Assembly: GCA_947629785.1 (NCBI GenBank)
Contig: CANRFB010000017.1
Location: forward strand, 1 to 43,835
Source of the DNA: an uncultured Clostridia bacterium
GTDB taxonomy: Bacteria; Bacillota; Clostridia; Oscillospirales; Ruminococcaceae
DNA: 43,835 nucleotides
Direction: 5' to 3'
Below, one piece after another: positions 17,252 through 24,699 of the stretch. The notes beneath the pieces are model-generated. The model saw only the letters and a list, made by a program, of their open reading frames with translations. It made no database searches and was not told the origin of the DNA. Numbering within the stretch: the first letter of the stretch is position 1; each line of letters begins with the position of its first letter. Made by a program: the position numbers and the translations under genes.

Positions 17252-18124
17252 TCAATCCGATGAGATTATGTTTATCTGAGCATCAGGAAAAGCATATGAA
17301 AGTTTTTCCTTATACTCGTTTGTACAATTATCTGTATAGAATGTAATGTTTTCAACATTTTTATTTTGAACGTATGCAAAGTCAAGATATGTACAATCTG
17401 CGGTTAATGTCAAGTCCTCCAGCAAAGGCAGGTCATTTAAAAATTCCATATTAACATAATTAGTACCTTTATCTGATGTAAAATATATATTTAAATTTTT
17501 CAGCCCTTGAAATGAAGAAATTGCTGAAAGGTTTCCGGAATAATCCGAAAGGCATCTAAACGAATCAATATTATAATTTACAGGCAGTTCATCACTTACA
17601 GAATCAATAGTATAGTCACTTGCTATTTCACTAATATTGTCCATGTCTATAACATTCAATAATATTTCAGAAAAAGTCAACATACGCTCGCTGCCTATAT
17701 AATAATCAGTATCAATCCATACCTTGTCATTGTTAAACTTAAAAACATCGTCACTGCTTCCGGTTGCACCGGTATATACCTCGATAATTCTGCCTTTGAA
17801 CTGCGTTGCTAATTTTCTATATATATTAACTGCAGAATAAAAATCACTTGGATGCGGATCAAAACCAAGAAAATCATATGGTATGGTATGGCGTTTCAAA
17901 CATACTGTGATTCTTTCGTTGTCTATACTTATAAATTCAACGCGTTGATAAAAAATATCTGTATTTCGACAAGCTATTCCATAAACATTTCTGAAATCCT
18001 TATCAGATAATTTTGTGCAGTATTTAAAAAATCCATAACTGTGACCAATGTATAATATGATGACTATAACAATTGCAGAAATAATTTTAACAGTACTGCT
18101 TTTAATTAAGCATTTAGTTTTCAA
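17252..18124 (-). CDS. Membrane-anchored protein of unknown function
   Basis: I do not recognise the family. The 290-residue protein has one N-terminal hydrophobic segment (about 13-31, ISAIVIVIILYIGHSYGF) and an otherwise soluble, Asn/Asp/Tyr-rich chain likely outside the membrane. The C-terminal 110 residues show weak leucine-rich-repeat-like spacing (GLKNLNIYF, PLLEDLTLT, NVENITFY). The TTG start at 18124 overlaps the TGA of a short upstream reading frame (TTGA), suggesting coupled translation. It converges with jetC, leaving only 5 bases between stops. The region is clearly more AT-rich than its neighbours, a hint of recent acquisition. Confidence 0.65.
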   Translation of the reverse strand: MKTKCLIKSSTVKIISAIVIVIILYIGHSYGFFKYCTKLSDKDFRNVYGIACRNTDIFYQRVEFISIDNERITVCLKRHTIPYDFLGFDPHPSDFYSAVNIYRKLATQFKGRIIEVYTGATGSSDDVFKFNNDKVWIDTDYYIGSERMLTFSEILLNVIDMDNISEIASDYTIDSVSDELPVNYNIDSFRCLSDYSGNLSAISSFQGLKNLNIYFTSDKGTNYVNMEFLNDLPLLEDLTLTADCTYLDFAYVQNKNVENITFYTDNCTNEYKEKLSYAFPDAQINIISSD

Positions 18125-18243
18125 TTACTACAACCCCCATCGAGACAATCGTATATATAACCGACACTTCTGTCGATATGTTCCTTATTATCATAACAAA
18201 AATTAAGTGAACGATGATAAACACCCTGCATGAGTATTGGCAT
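18121..18243 (-). CDS. Small ORF, 40 aa, possibly the end of a frameshifted gene
   Basis: ATG at 18243 has GGAGGG 4-5 bases upstream. The peptide starts MPILMQGVYH and ends YIYDCLDGGCSN, with three Cys. Its TGA overlaps the TTG start of the next gene. The same frame stays open upstream of the ATG with coding-like sequence (NEINKEEQPEGI). A different frame from about 18380 to 18285 also looks coding (LQKIDGELEPVHIKLLHSS). The two join at an AAAAA run near 18280, so the locus may be one roughly 80-residue gene broken by a single-base indel or read by programmed frameshifting. The function is unknown. Confidence 0.4.
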   Translation of the reverse strand: MPILMQGVYHRSLNFCYDNKEHIDRSVGYIYDCLDGGCSN

Positions 18244-18442
18244 GATACCCTCCGGCTGTTCTTCTTTGTTAATCTCATTTTTATCCCATAATTATTTGAA
18301 GAATGCAATAGTTTTATGTGAACAGGTTCTAACTCTCCGTCAATCTTCTGTAAGGTTATTGATACCTTTAATAATAACACCTCCGCAAATTACAATTTTT
18401 TAATTTTTATCATCTGAACACTTCCTTTTAATTGATAAACCC

Positions 18443-18471
18443 AGTATATCATATTAAAAAACGCAATTCAA
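18443..18471 (-). promoter_or_regulatory. Promoter of the minus-strand unit after jetC
   Basis: On the minus strand, TTGAAT (18471-18466), 17 bases, TATACT (18448-18443). The transcript would run into GCGGAGGTG near 18385 and the small ORF and membrane protein genes. The -35 box is directly preceded by the GGTTACA array. Confidence 0.7.
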
Positions 18472-18475
18472 CAAA

Positions 18476-18534
18476 TGTAACCAAATTGTAACCTTTTGGG
18501 GTGAAACTGTAATAATTTTGTAACCTTTGTAACC
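18476..18534 (-). promoter_or_regulatory. Array of GGTTACA repeats upstream of promoter
   Basis: Read on the minus strand, the heptamer GGTTACA occurs at 18534-18528, 18525-18519, 18493-18487 and 18482-18476, with a partial TATTACA at 18514-18508. On the plus strand the starts 18476, 18487, 18508 and 18519 are spaced 11, 21 and 11 bp, near whole helical turns. The array ends 4 bp before the -35 box. This arrangement fits cooperative binding by an activator; the protein is not identified. Confidence 0.6.
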
Positions 18535-18568
18535 AATTCTGCTATTAAATGGGAATTCTCCGCAAATA

Positions 18569-18606
18569 AAAAAGTGTGTTCCATATGACGGAAACACGCT
18601 TTTGAC
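18569..18606. terminator. Bidirectional terminator-like hairpin
   Basis: AAAAAGTGTGTTCC pairs with GGAAACACGCTTTT around a short loop, with A and T runs on both flanks. It lies in the 436-bp gene-free stretch between 18381 and 18816. That stretch also holds the GGTTACA array, two promoters and AT-rich sequence, and no gene I can support. Confidence 0.5.
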
Positions 18607-18747
18607 CAATAATTTACTTCAATTGCAGCAGAAGCCGCAATTTTCCGAAAGACGGTAAAAGCCCATTCCCGATATGAATGTAATTATTGAAATTATTATA
18701 ATACACGAACATTTTTACCGCTTCCTTGAAAAAAGAATAGATTTTTA

Positions 18748-18777
18748 TTGACATTACACATGAAAGCATGGTATAAT
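18748..18777 (+). promoter_or_regulatory. Consensus promoter facing the 3' end of rluA
   Basis: TTGACA (18748-18753), 18 bases, TATAAT (18772-18777) preceded by TGG (extended -10). It points rightwards into the 3' end of the minus-strand rluA-like gene. No plus-strand gene follows until apbE at 19723, so the transcript would be antisense to rluA along about 0.9 kb before reaching apbE. Confidence 0.7.
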
Positions 18778-18816
18778 ATTTGTCGAAGTTTTAATGCTGT
18801 CTTTTTACACCGCTGC

Positions 18817-19692
18817 CTACAATATTCTGAGCATCTTCTGCGGAACGGGAGATGTAAAGACCATCTTTTCCTCGGTGTACGGGTGAATTATCTCCAGTCT
18901 GCCCGCATGGAGACAAAGACGGTGTATTGGGTTGGTTTTTGCGCCGTACTTTTTATCGCCTGCTATAGGCGTTCCAAGACCGCTAAGATGCGCGCGGATC
19001 TGGTTTTTCCGTCCGGTTTCGATGTCAATATCTAACAAAGCATAACTGTCATTCTTCTTCCGGACGCTGTAATTCGTTACGGCAAACTTCCCGTCTCCCA
19101 TTTTAGCGGGATAAACAAGGTGGCTTTCAGTTTCGCGTAGGTAGTTTTCTATTCTGCCGCTTTCCGGTTGGGGAACGCCCTCGGTAACGGCGGTATAGCC
19201 GCGGAATTTTGCGATACTGTCCCAATTCTCCTGCAAGGCGTGTTTGATAGCTTCATTTTTGGCAAAAATAATTACTCCGGAGGTTTCGCGGTCAAGACGG
19301 TGAACGACAAATATCCTGTTCCGGCTGTTCTTGACGCGGACGTATTCCATAGCAAGGTGGCAGGCGGTAATGTCCCGCTCCTTTTCGTTTGCTATTGCCA
19401 ACATTCCCGCCGGCTTGTCGATCACAAGAAGTTCATCGTCCTCGTAAATTATTTTCAGTGCGGAAACGGGCGCTTTATTATACACGGGTGTATAATTTCC
19501 CACGGTGATTTTCTGCCCCGCTTTCAGGAGAAAATTATACCTCGTTATAACTTTTCCGTCAACGGAAACGAGTTTATGTTCCATTTCCGATTTGACTTTT
19601 CCTTTCGGGCGTTCGGGCTGAATTTCATAGAGGAATTTCAGAAGTTCGGCAGGTTTTTCCACAATGAATTCTTTTGCACTGTTCTGTTTCAT
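18817..19692 (-). CDS. RluA-family pseudouridine synthase
   Basis: The 291-residue protein isomerises uridine to pseudouridine in rRNA or tRNA. It has an S4-like N-terminal region (about 15-80), the IDKPAGMLAI motif (91-100), and the catalytic HRLDRETSG motif (131-139) with Asp134. Further signatures are GRKNQIRAHLSGLGTPIAGDKKYG and a final RLCLHAGRLEIIHP. Length and motif order fit RluA/RluD-type enzymes; the exact target site cannot be told. AAAGGA lies before the ATG. The start faces apbE across only 30 bp, too little for separate promoters. Confidence 0.92.
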   Translation of the reverse strand: MKQNSAKEFIVEKPAELLKFLYEIQPERPKGKVKSEMEHKLVSVDGKVITRYNFLLKAGQKITVGNYTPVYNKAPVSALKIIYEDDELLVIDKPAGMLAIANEKERDITACHLAMEYVRVKNSRNRIFVVHRLDRETSGVIIFAKNEAIKHALQENWDSIAKFRGYTAVTEGVPQPESGRIENYLRETESHLVYPAKMGDGKFAVTNYSVRKKNDSYALLDIDIETGRKNQIRAHLSGLGTPIAGDKKYGAKTNPIHRLCLHAGRLEIIHPYTEEKMVFTSPVPQKMLRIL

Positions 19693-19722
19693 AAAAAATC
19701 CTTTCTTACGGAGAATATCGGT

Positions 19723-20751
19723 ATGAAAAAAGCAATACTTTCAAGCGTTATAATATCCGCGGTCATGCTTTCCGCCTGCGGAAAAGCAGGCGCGCCGCAG
19801 AAAATTTCCTTTTTTGCAATGGACACTTACATGACGGTTTCCGTTTACGACGGAAACGGAAAAAACCTTACGGAAGCGGCGGAAAAAGTTTCCGAAAAAG
19901 TAAAAGAATTTGACTCGCTCTGGTCGGTCACCAACGAAAACAGTGAAATATCCGCAATTAACAAAAGCGGCGGGGAAACCGCGGAAATCAGTCCGGAAAC
20001 GGCGGAAATACTGCAAAAAACGCTGGAAATTTCCGAATTCACAAACGGCGCGCTGGACTGCACTATCTACCCTGTTTTAGCCGAATGGGGATTTACCACG
20101 GGAGAATACCGGATCCCCGAAAGTGAAGAAATTTCCCGACTTCTTTCTAAAACGGGGTACGAGAAAATTTCATTGAACGGCAACACCGTAACCGTTCCCG
20201 ACGGCATGGAAATCGACTTGGGCGCGGTCGGAAAAGGACAGGCAAGCGAAATTTCCTCGGAAATACTCCGCAAAAACGGCGTCACCTCCGCGCTTCTGGA
20301 CTTTGGCGGAAATATCCGCACCATAGGCGTAAAGCCTGACGGTTCGTTATGGAAATTAGGTCTGCGAAGTCCATTTGCTGAGGACAGCTTTGGTATTCTG
20401 GAAACAGGCGACTGCGCCGTGGTAACATCGGGCGGTTATGAACGGTATTTCACAGGCGAGGACGGAAAAGCATACTGCCACATTATTGACCCGAAAACAG
20501 GTTTCCCTGCCGAAAGCGGGCTTGCTTCCGCAACAATTGTGGGAAACGACGGCGCGCTTTGCGACGGATTATCCACCGCAATATATGTTCTCGGCGCGGA
20601 AAAGGGTTCGGAACTCTGGAAGCAGCGCGGCGATTTTGAAATGATACTTGTTACCGACAGCAAAGAAGTCATTATCACCGACGGGCTTGCTGAAAGTTTT
20701 TCCCTGACCCGCGGCTATTCCGATATGCCCGTAACGGTCATGACCCGCTGA
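19723..20751 (+). CDS. apbE: FAD:protein FMN transferase, lipoprotein
   Basis: The 342-residue protein attaches FMN covalently to threonine in target flavoproteins such as Rnf or Nqr subunits, on the outer face of the membrane. A lipoprotein signal (1-18) ends in LSAC, with Cys19 as lipidation site. Family motifs are FFAMDTYMTVSVY, FDSLWSVTNENSEISAIN, EIDLGAVGKGQASE, LLDFGGNIRTIG, the CAVVTSGGYERYF segment, CHIIDPKTGFPAESGLASATIVG and CDGLSTAIYVLG near the C-terminus. The ATG at 19723 was chosen because it starts the signal peptide and has CGGAGA upstream; the frame stays open far upstream only as an antisense shadow of rluA. No target flavoprotein is encoded nearby. Confidence 0.93.
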   Translation: MKKAILSSVIISAVMLSACGKAGAPQKISFFAMDTYMTVSVYDGNGKNLTEAAEKVSEKVKEFDSLWSVTNENSEISAINKSGGETAEISPETAEILQKTLEISEFTNGALDCTIYPVLAEWGFTTGEYRIPESEEISRLLSKTGYEKISLNGNTVTVPDGMEIDLGAVGKGQASEISSEILRKNGVTSALLDFGGNIRTIGVKPDGSLWKLGLRSPFAEDSFGILETGDCAVVTSGGYERYFTGEDGKAYCHIIDPKTGFPAESGLASATIVGNDGALCDGLSTAIYVLGAEKGSELWKQRGDFEMILVTDSKEVIITDGLAESFSLTRGYSDMPVTVMTR

Positions 20752-20758
20752 CACAGAA

Positions 20759-20787
20759 ATTATACCACACATATCCGCTATTGTCAA
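20759..20787 (-). promoter_or_regulatory. Consensus promoter facing the 3' end of apbE
   Basis: On the minus strand, perfect TTGACA (20787-20782), 17 bases, perfect TATAAT (20764-20759) preceded by TGG. Transcription would start at about the apbE stop codon and run antisense through all of apbE into the sense strand of the rluA-like gene. No other minus-strand gene lies in between. Confidence 0.72.
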
Positions 20788-20875
20788 TTACAGTTTATAG
20801 GCAAATTTTGGCTGAATACATTTTGCGTTTACAGATTAATAATACAAATATCATTAAATAGCACAAAACACATGG

Positions 20876-20881
20876 TATAAT
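20876..20881 (+). promoter_or_regulatory. Extended -10 element before the GGDEF gene
   Basis: TGG-TATAAT lies about 39 bases before the ATG at 20920, with no good -35 box at the proper distance (ATTAAA at 20853). It is the best candidate promoter for the gene and would be weak or need an activator. Confidence 0.45.
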
Positions 20882-20919
20882 TATTATAACTAAGTGTTTG
20901 TCGGGAAGGGGTCTCTGAT

Positions 20920-23256
20920 ATGAAAAAACGTCTTAATATCGGTCTTATGATAAGTCATCTTGAGGACGATTTTGCAAGCGCGGTCTGCCGCGGTGCTATT
21001 ATCGGCGCAAAAGAGATAGACGCCAACCTTTTCATTTTCCCCGGCAGATACATAGACGCCGTTTATGCGGATAAAAAACGGACAGAATATGAATATCAAT
21101 ACAATACACTGTTTTCATACGCTTTTCCGGAAGATATTGACGTACTTCTCGTGTTGGCGGGAACGATATGCAACGCCATTTCTTATGAAAGAAAACGCGA
21201 GTTCCTGAAAAGTTTCGGGAATATTCCCATAATTACCCTTGCCTGCGAAATTGACGACTATCCCTCCGTATGCTTTGACAACAAAAACGGTCTGCGGGAA
21301 TGTATAGAACACCTTATAAATGAACATAACTGTAAGAAAATAGGCTTTGTCAGCGGTCCTGACACCAATGACGACGCTAACGAAAGACTTGGCGTTTACC
21401 GTTCCGTACTTGAGGAAAACGGTATTCCCTATGATGAAAACCGTGTGGTTTACGGGAATTTTTCGCCTTACAGTCACGATGTTGTCAGGGAACTTCTTGA
21501 CCGCTGTCCCGACCTTGACGCTGTAAGCTTTGCAAACGACGCCATGGTCACGGGCGCTTATGAAGTATTTCAGGAAAGAGGAATTGAGCCGGGCAAGGAC
21601 ATTCTTGTAACTGGCTTTGACGACTCCCCTGTGGCTTCGTCGCTTGTGCCGCCGCTTACAACGGTAGGCGCGGATGCTTCCGAACTTGGTTACGACGCGG
21701 TCATGGAATGCGGCAGACTCAATGAGGGATTGGAAATTTCAAGCTGCCTTGTTCGTTCGACTATGGTAAAAAGGCGTTCCTGCGGCTGCAAAGCGGAAAT
21801 TTCCGACAGCAACTACGATGATGTATTTGTTTTCAACCACTGCTGGTGCCGCTCCGACAGCCAGACGGTTTCCGCGCTTATCTCGTTCCTTTTTGCAAAT
21901 TACAAAAGCAGCGGCGCGGTAACTACGACAAAGGAACGTTTTACCGCTTATCTGAGCAGTATGTTTACAAACTTATGCTCCGACAACAAGGGCGCGATAG
22001 TGTATTCCGACAAAGCCGCCGAGTTTATCACTTCCGGACTTGGAGAACTGCTTTCCTTTGAAACAATGAAATACATCGACCATGATAAAATATGCACGGT
22101 GGTCGACTACCTGAGCCGCAGATTCAATGCGGGGCTTCAGAATGAAGATGACAAGAAAAAACTTTCCGCTGTTTTTGTAAATCTTTACAAAATAATCATG
22201 CGCGCCGCTGTCAATTACAGTGAAAAGCGCATTGACGACATTGAATTTCTCACTTTCCAGTCAAACGCCATTACAAAGGATATGCTGCTTTTTGACTGCT
22301 ATGATGATGAAAGTTACGGCTCGGTAAGCGACAAATTCATGCGTATGAATATCGGAAGCAGCTATATATACGTTTTCTCCGATACCATCACGCTGAAAAA
22401 GAACGAAAAGTGGGTCCCGCCCTCCAAAGTTCTTCTGAAATCCTACCACAACGGCGACAAATGGGAAGTTCTTCCCCCTGCTGAACAGGAAATTTCCATA
22501 AAACACCTGTTCAACAACAAATATATTCCGCAGGACAGGCGCGTAACAATGGTGCTTTCCACCATTTTCCTGAATGCAGACCATTACGGACTTTTCCTTT
22601 GCGAACTGGAATATGACTATTTCTACTATGTAAATGTACTTTCCTCGCAGCTTTGCGCGGCTATGAAGATTCTGCGGCTTATTCAGGATAAGGAAACTAT
22701 CCGTCTGGAACTGGAAAACACCCTTATTCAGATACAAGAGAAAAACTTGCAGCTTGACGCTATTTCCAAAGTTGACGAACTTACGGGAGTATACAACCGC
22801 CGCGGATTTTTCGCGCAGGCAAGCAGCCTGATATATTCGCCGGTAAACAACGGCAAGGACGCGCTTGTAATATTTGCCGACCTTGACAGTCTTAAAACCA
22901 TAAATGACTCGTTCAGCCACGAGGACGGGGATTTTGCAATAAAAAATGCCGCCCGCATACTGAGCGACTCTTTCAGAAGTTCCGACATAATCGGACGTAT
23001 AGGCGGCGATGAATTTTCCGTTCTTGCCATGGTGGAAGGCGGCAACCGCGATGAAATAATCGCCACGGTACGTTCGCGGATAAAGAAAGCCACCGAAAGT
23101 TTCAACAAGAGCCACAACAAGCCGTATATTGTACGCATGAGCGTTGGCGTTTATGCGTTCAAATGCGGAACGGACATAGAGCTTTCAAAAATACTTGCCC
23201 AAGCAGACACCGTTCTTTACGATGAGAAAAAGAAAAAAACTTCCATTCTCAGGTAA
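20920..23256 (+). CDS. Cytosolic diguanylate cyclase with LacI-like ligand-binding domain
   Basis: The protein has 778 residues and no signal peptide or membrane helix. The N-terminal part (about 5-290) is a type I periplasmic-binding fold as in LacI-family regulators, but without a helix-turn-helix: GLMISHLEDDFASAVCRGAI, KKIGFVSGP, AVSFANDAMVTGAYEVFQERG, VTGFDDSPVASSLVPPLTTV. A middle region of about 320 residues is not recognised. A short coiled coil leads to a GGDEF domain (about 625-778) with LTGVYNRRGFF, FADLDSLKTIND and an intact GGDEF at 695-699. RSSD lies 5 residues upstream as an inhibitory I-site. It should make c-di-GMP in response to a small ligand, probably a sugar. AAGGGG precedes the ATG. 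Confidence 0.88.
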   Translation: MKKRLNIGLMISHLEDDFASAVCRGAIIGAKEIDANLFIFPGRYIDAVYADKKRTEYEYQYNTLFSYAFPEDIDVLLVLAGTICNAISYERKREFLKSFGNIPIITLACEIDDYPSVCFDNKNGLRECIEHLINEHNCKKIGFVSGPDTNDDANERLGVYRSVLEENGIPYDENRVVYGNFSPYSHDVVRELLDRCPDLDAVSFANDAMVTGAYEVFQERGIEPGKDILVTGFDDSPVASSLVPPLTTVGADASELGYDAVMECGRLNEGLEISSCLVRSTMVKRRSCGCKAEISDSNYDDVFVFNHCWCRSDSQTVSALISFLFANYKSSGAVTTTKERFTAYLSSMFTNLCSDNKGAIVYSDKAAEFITSGLGELLSFETMKYIDHDKICTVVDYLSRRFNAGLQNEDDKKKLSAVFVNLYKIIMRAAVNYSEKRIDDIEFLTFQSNAITKDMLLFDCYDDESYGSVSDKFMRMNIGSSYIYVFSDTITLKKNEKWVPPSKVLLKSYHNGDKWEVLPPAEQEISIKHLFNNKYIPQDRRVTMVLSTIFLNADHYGLFLCELEYDYFYYVNVLSSQLCAAMKILRLIQDKETIRLELENTLIQIQEKNLQLDAISKVDELTGVYNRRGFFAQASSLIYSPVNNGKDALVIFADLDSLKTINDSFSHEDGDFAIKNAARILSDSFRSSDIIGRIGGDEFSVLAMVEGGNRDEIIATVRSRIKKATESFNKSHNKPYIVRMSVGVYAFKCGTDIELSKILAQADTVLYDEKKKKTSILR

Positions 23257-23326
23257 GCATTTTAACAAACGAAATCATTTTCGATGCGTTGAAATTTGTA
23301 TTTTATGTTAAAATTCAAGAATATTG

Positions 23327-23355
23327 TTGACAAACAAGCTGAAAAAGAGTAAAAT
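23327..23355 (+). promoter_or_regulatory. Promoter of the secreted Thr-rich protein
   Basis: TTGACA (23327-23332), 17 bases, TAAAAT (23350-23355), 46 bases before the ATG at 23402. Confidence 0.75.
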
Positions 23356-23401
23356 TATATATGTGTTATTATTTTTTCAAAAAATAAGGAGAATCAGTAT
23401 T

Positions 23402-24091
23402 ATGAAGAAAATGTTAAAAGCCGCTCTGACTGCGGCTGTTGCGTGCGTATCAGCCATTGTAATGTCATTGAGCATTTCAGCCGAAACAGAAGATTTTGAA
23501 TCGCCGCTCAATAAAGTAAAATCCACCTCCGGCGCATGGGAACAGTCGCTTACCCTTGACAAGAATGATTTTGACTGCGGAAGAATTACTCCCGAAACCG
23601 TTGTTCAGGTTGAATTTGAACTTGACGGCGAACCTACAAACACAAATATCGCGCCTGTAGAACTTATCCTGTTCAACTATACAACCGCCGATCCCCAGAT
23701 ATGGGCAAAAATCGAGCCTTACGAGTACGATAACACATATGCGTACTTTGACTACGATACAATGATAAAGATATACGGCTCGGACGATCTTTCCACAGTA
23801 GATAACCTTTGCATAGGTGATACGGGAACTCCTTTAACGGTAACAAAACTTACCATTACAAACTGCACTGTTCCCGAAGTAACTACCACAACTACTGTCA
23901 CTACCACGGAATTTATCGAAATAACCGACCCGCCTGCCACAGCGGAAACCACTGCCGCAACAACGGCAGCTCCCGAAAAGGAAGAAGGCGGCGGAATACC
24001 GATAATCCCCATTGTTATTGCAACGGTTGTTGTAGCCGTAATAGTAGTTGTTGTAATAATCGTTATAAAAAGCAGAAAGCGTTTCTATTAA
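23402..24091 (+). CDS. Secreted, C-terminally membrane-anchored protein of unknown function
   Basis: The protein has 229 residues. A signal peptide (about 1-26, ending SISAE) is followed by a domain of about 130 residues rich in beta strands (VVQVEFELDGEP, VELILFNY, LTVTKLTITNCTV) that resembles the carbohydrate-binding-like modules of rumen bacteria, though I cannot assign a family. A Thr-rich linker (about 160-195) leads to one C-terminal transmembrane helix (about 200-222) and a short basic tail, so the domain is displayed on the cell surface. AAGGAGAA precedes the ATG; it has its own promoter. Confidence 0.75.
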   Translation: MKKMLKAALTAAVACVSAIVMSLSISAETEDFESPLNKVKSTSGAWEQSLTLDKNDFDCGRITPETVVQVEFELDGEPTNTNIAPVELILFNYTTADPQIWAKIEPYEYDNTYAYFDYDTMIKIYGSDDLSTVDNLCIGDTGTPLTVTKLTITNCTVPEVTTTTTVTTTEFIEITDPPATAETTAATTAAPEKEEGGGIPIIPIVIATVVVAVIVVVVIIVIKSRKRFY

Positions 24092-24093
24092 TT

Positions 24094-24636
24094 TCAAACG
24101 AAAACAAATTCATTTTCAGGCTTGTGAGTGCAAATGCTCACAAGCCATTTTTCATGCAGTAATTTTTGTGTGAAAATCATATCCCCTGCTTTCCCGCAAA
24201 GGATATTTTCGCCGTCAAAAGCAAATGAATATTCCTTTAAAACAGGCAGCACGCCTGTGCCAAAATATTTCCCGACAGCTTCTTTAAGAGTCCAGATACG
24301 GAAAAAGTTTTCCTGACATTTATCCGAATCAAGTATAAAACAGCGTTCCGCTTCGGAAAACCTTTTCAATACCCTTTTGTCAAATCCGCGGACATATTCC
24401 GCATCGACGCCGACAGGAAACCCGGATATTCCGCAAACGGCAAGACCTTTACAGTGACTAAGATTAAAATGTATTTCAGGATATTCCGCAAGAAACGGCT
24501 TGCCGTGTTCACCTGTTTCAACGGAATATTCCGAAATGCCGTAAAGCTTTTTCAGACCGTAAGACAGCAATTCATACGCCGCGCCATGCTGTTCCTTATG
24601 CGGCGCATTTTCATTTAAAAAAGTATATAAAAGCAT
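24094..24636 (-). CDS. 4'-phosphopantetheinyl transferase (Sfp-like)
   Basis: The 180-residue protein transfers the phosphopantetheine arm of CoA to carrier proteins. Family motifs are HGKPFL (44-49), HFNLSHCKGLAVCG (56-69), GVDAE (76-80, magnesium site) and FFRIWTLKEAVGKYFGTG (111-128) with the WxxKEA signature. It is shorter than Sfp (about 224 residues), mainly at the N-terminus, but all core motifs are present. No carrier protein or synthase is encoded nearby. Its 3' end overlaps the terminator hairpin of the convergent plus-strand gene, 2 bases from that gene's stop. Confidence 0.88.
   Translation of the reverse strand: MLLYTFLNENAPHKEQHGAAYELLSYGLKKLYGISEYSVETGEHGKPFLAEYPEIHFNLSHCKGLAVCGISGFPVGVDAEYVRGFDKRVLKRFSEAERCFILDSDKCQENFFRIWTLKEAVGKYFGTGVLPVLKEYSFAFDGENILCGKAGDMIFTQKLLHEKWLVSICTHKPENEFVFV
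24118..24150 (+). terminator. Terminator of the secreted protein gene, inside the convergent CDS
   Basis: A perfect 10-bp stem GGCTTGTGAG / CTCACAAGCC with loop TGCAAATG, followed by ATTTTTC. It lies wholly within the last codons of the phosphopantetheinyl transferase gene on the other strand. Confidence 0.7.
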
Positions 24637-24654
24637 AATTTTACTCCGAAAAAA

Positions 24655-24690
24655 CGCCGCATAGAAAAACTATGCGGCGAATTTTTTGTT
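24655..24690. terminator. Bidirectional terminator
   Basis: A perfect stem CGCCGCATAG / CTATGCGGCG around AAAAA is followed by AATTTTTTG on the plus strand and by TTTTTT on the minus strand. On the minus strand it ends the AT-hook gene transcript just before the phosphopantetheinyl transferase gene. Confidence 0.75.
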
Positions 24691-24699
24691 TGTTCAGAA

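Noticed and set aside
18624-18720. Short minus-strand hydrophobic frame ending in NCGFCCN
   Set aside because: No start codon with a ribosome site was found before the hydrophobic part, so there is too little support for a peptide gene.
19168-19722. 185-codon N-terminal extension of the apbE frame
   Set aside because: It is antisense to rluA and would remove the lipoprotein signal that begins at ATG 19723.
22261-23115. Minus-strand open frame of 284 codons
   Set aside because: It lies wholly opposite the GGDEF protein, whose motifs are intact; its translation resembles no protein family.
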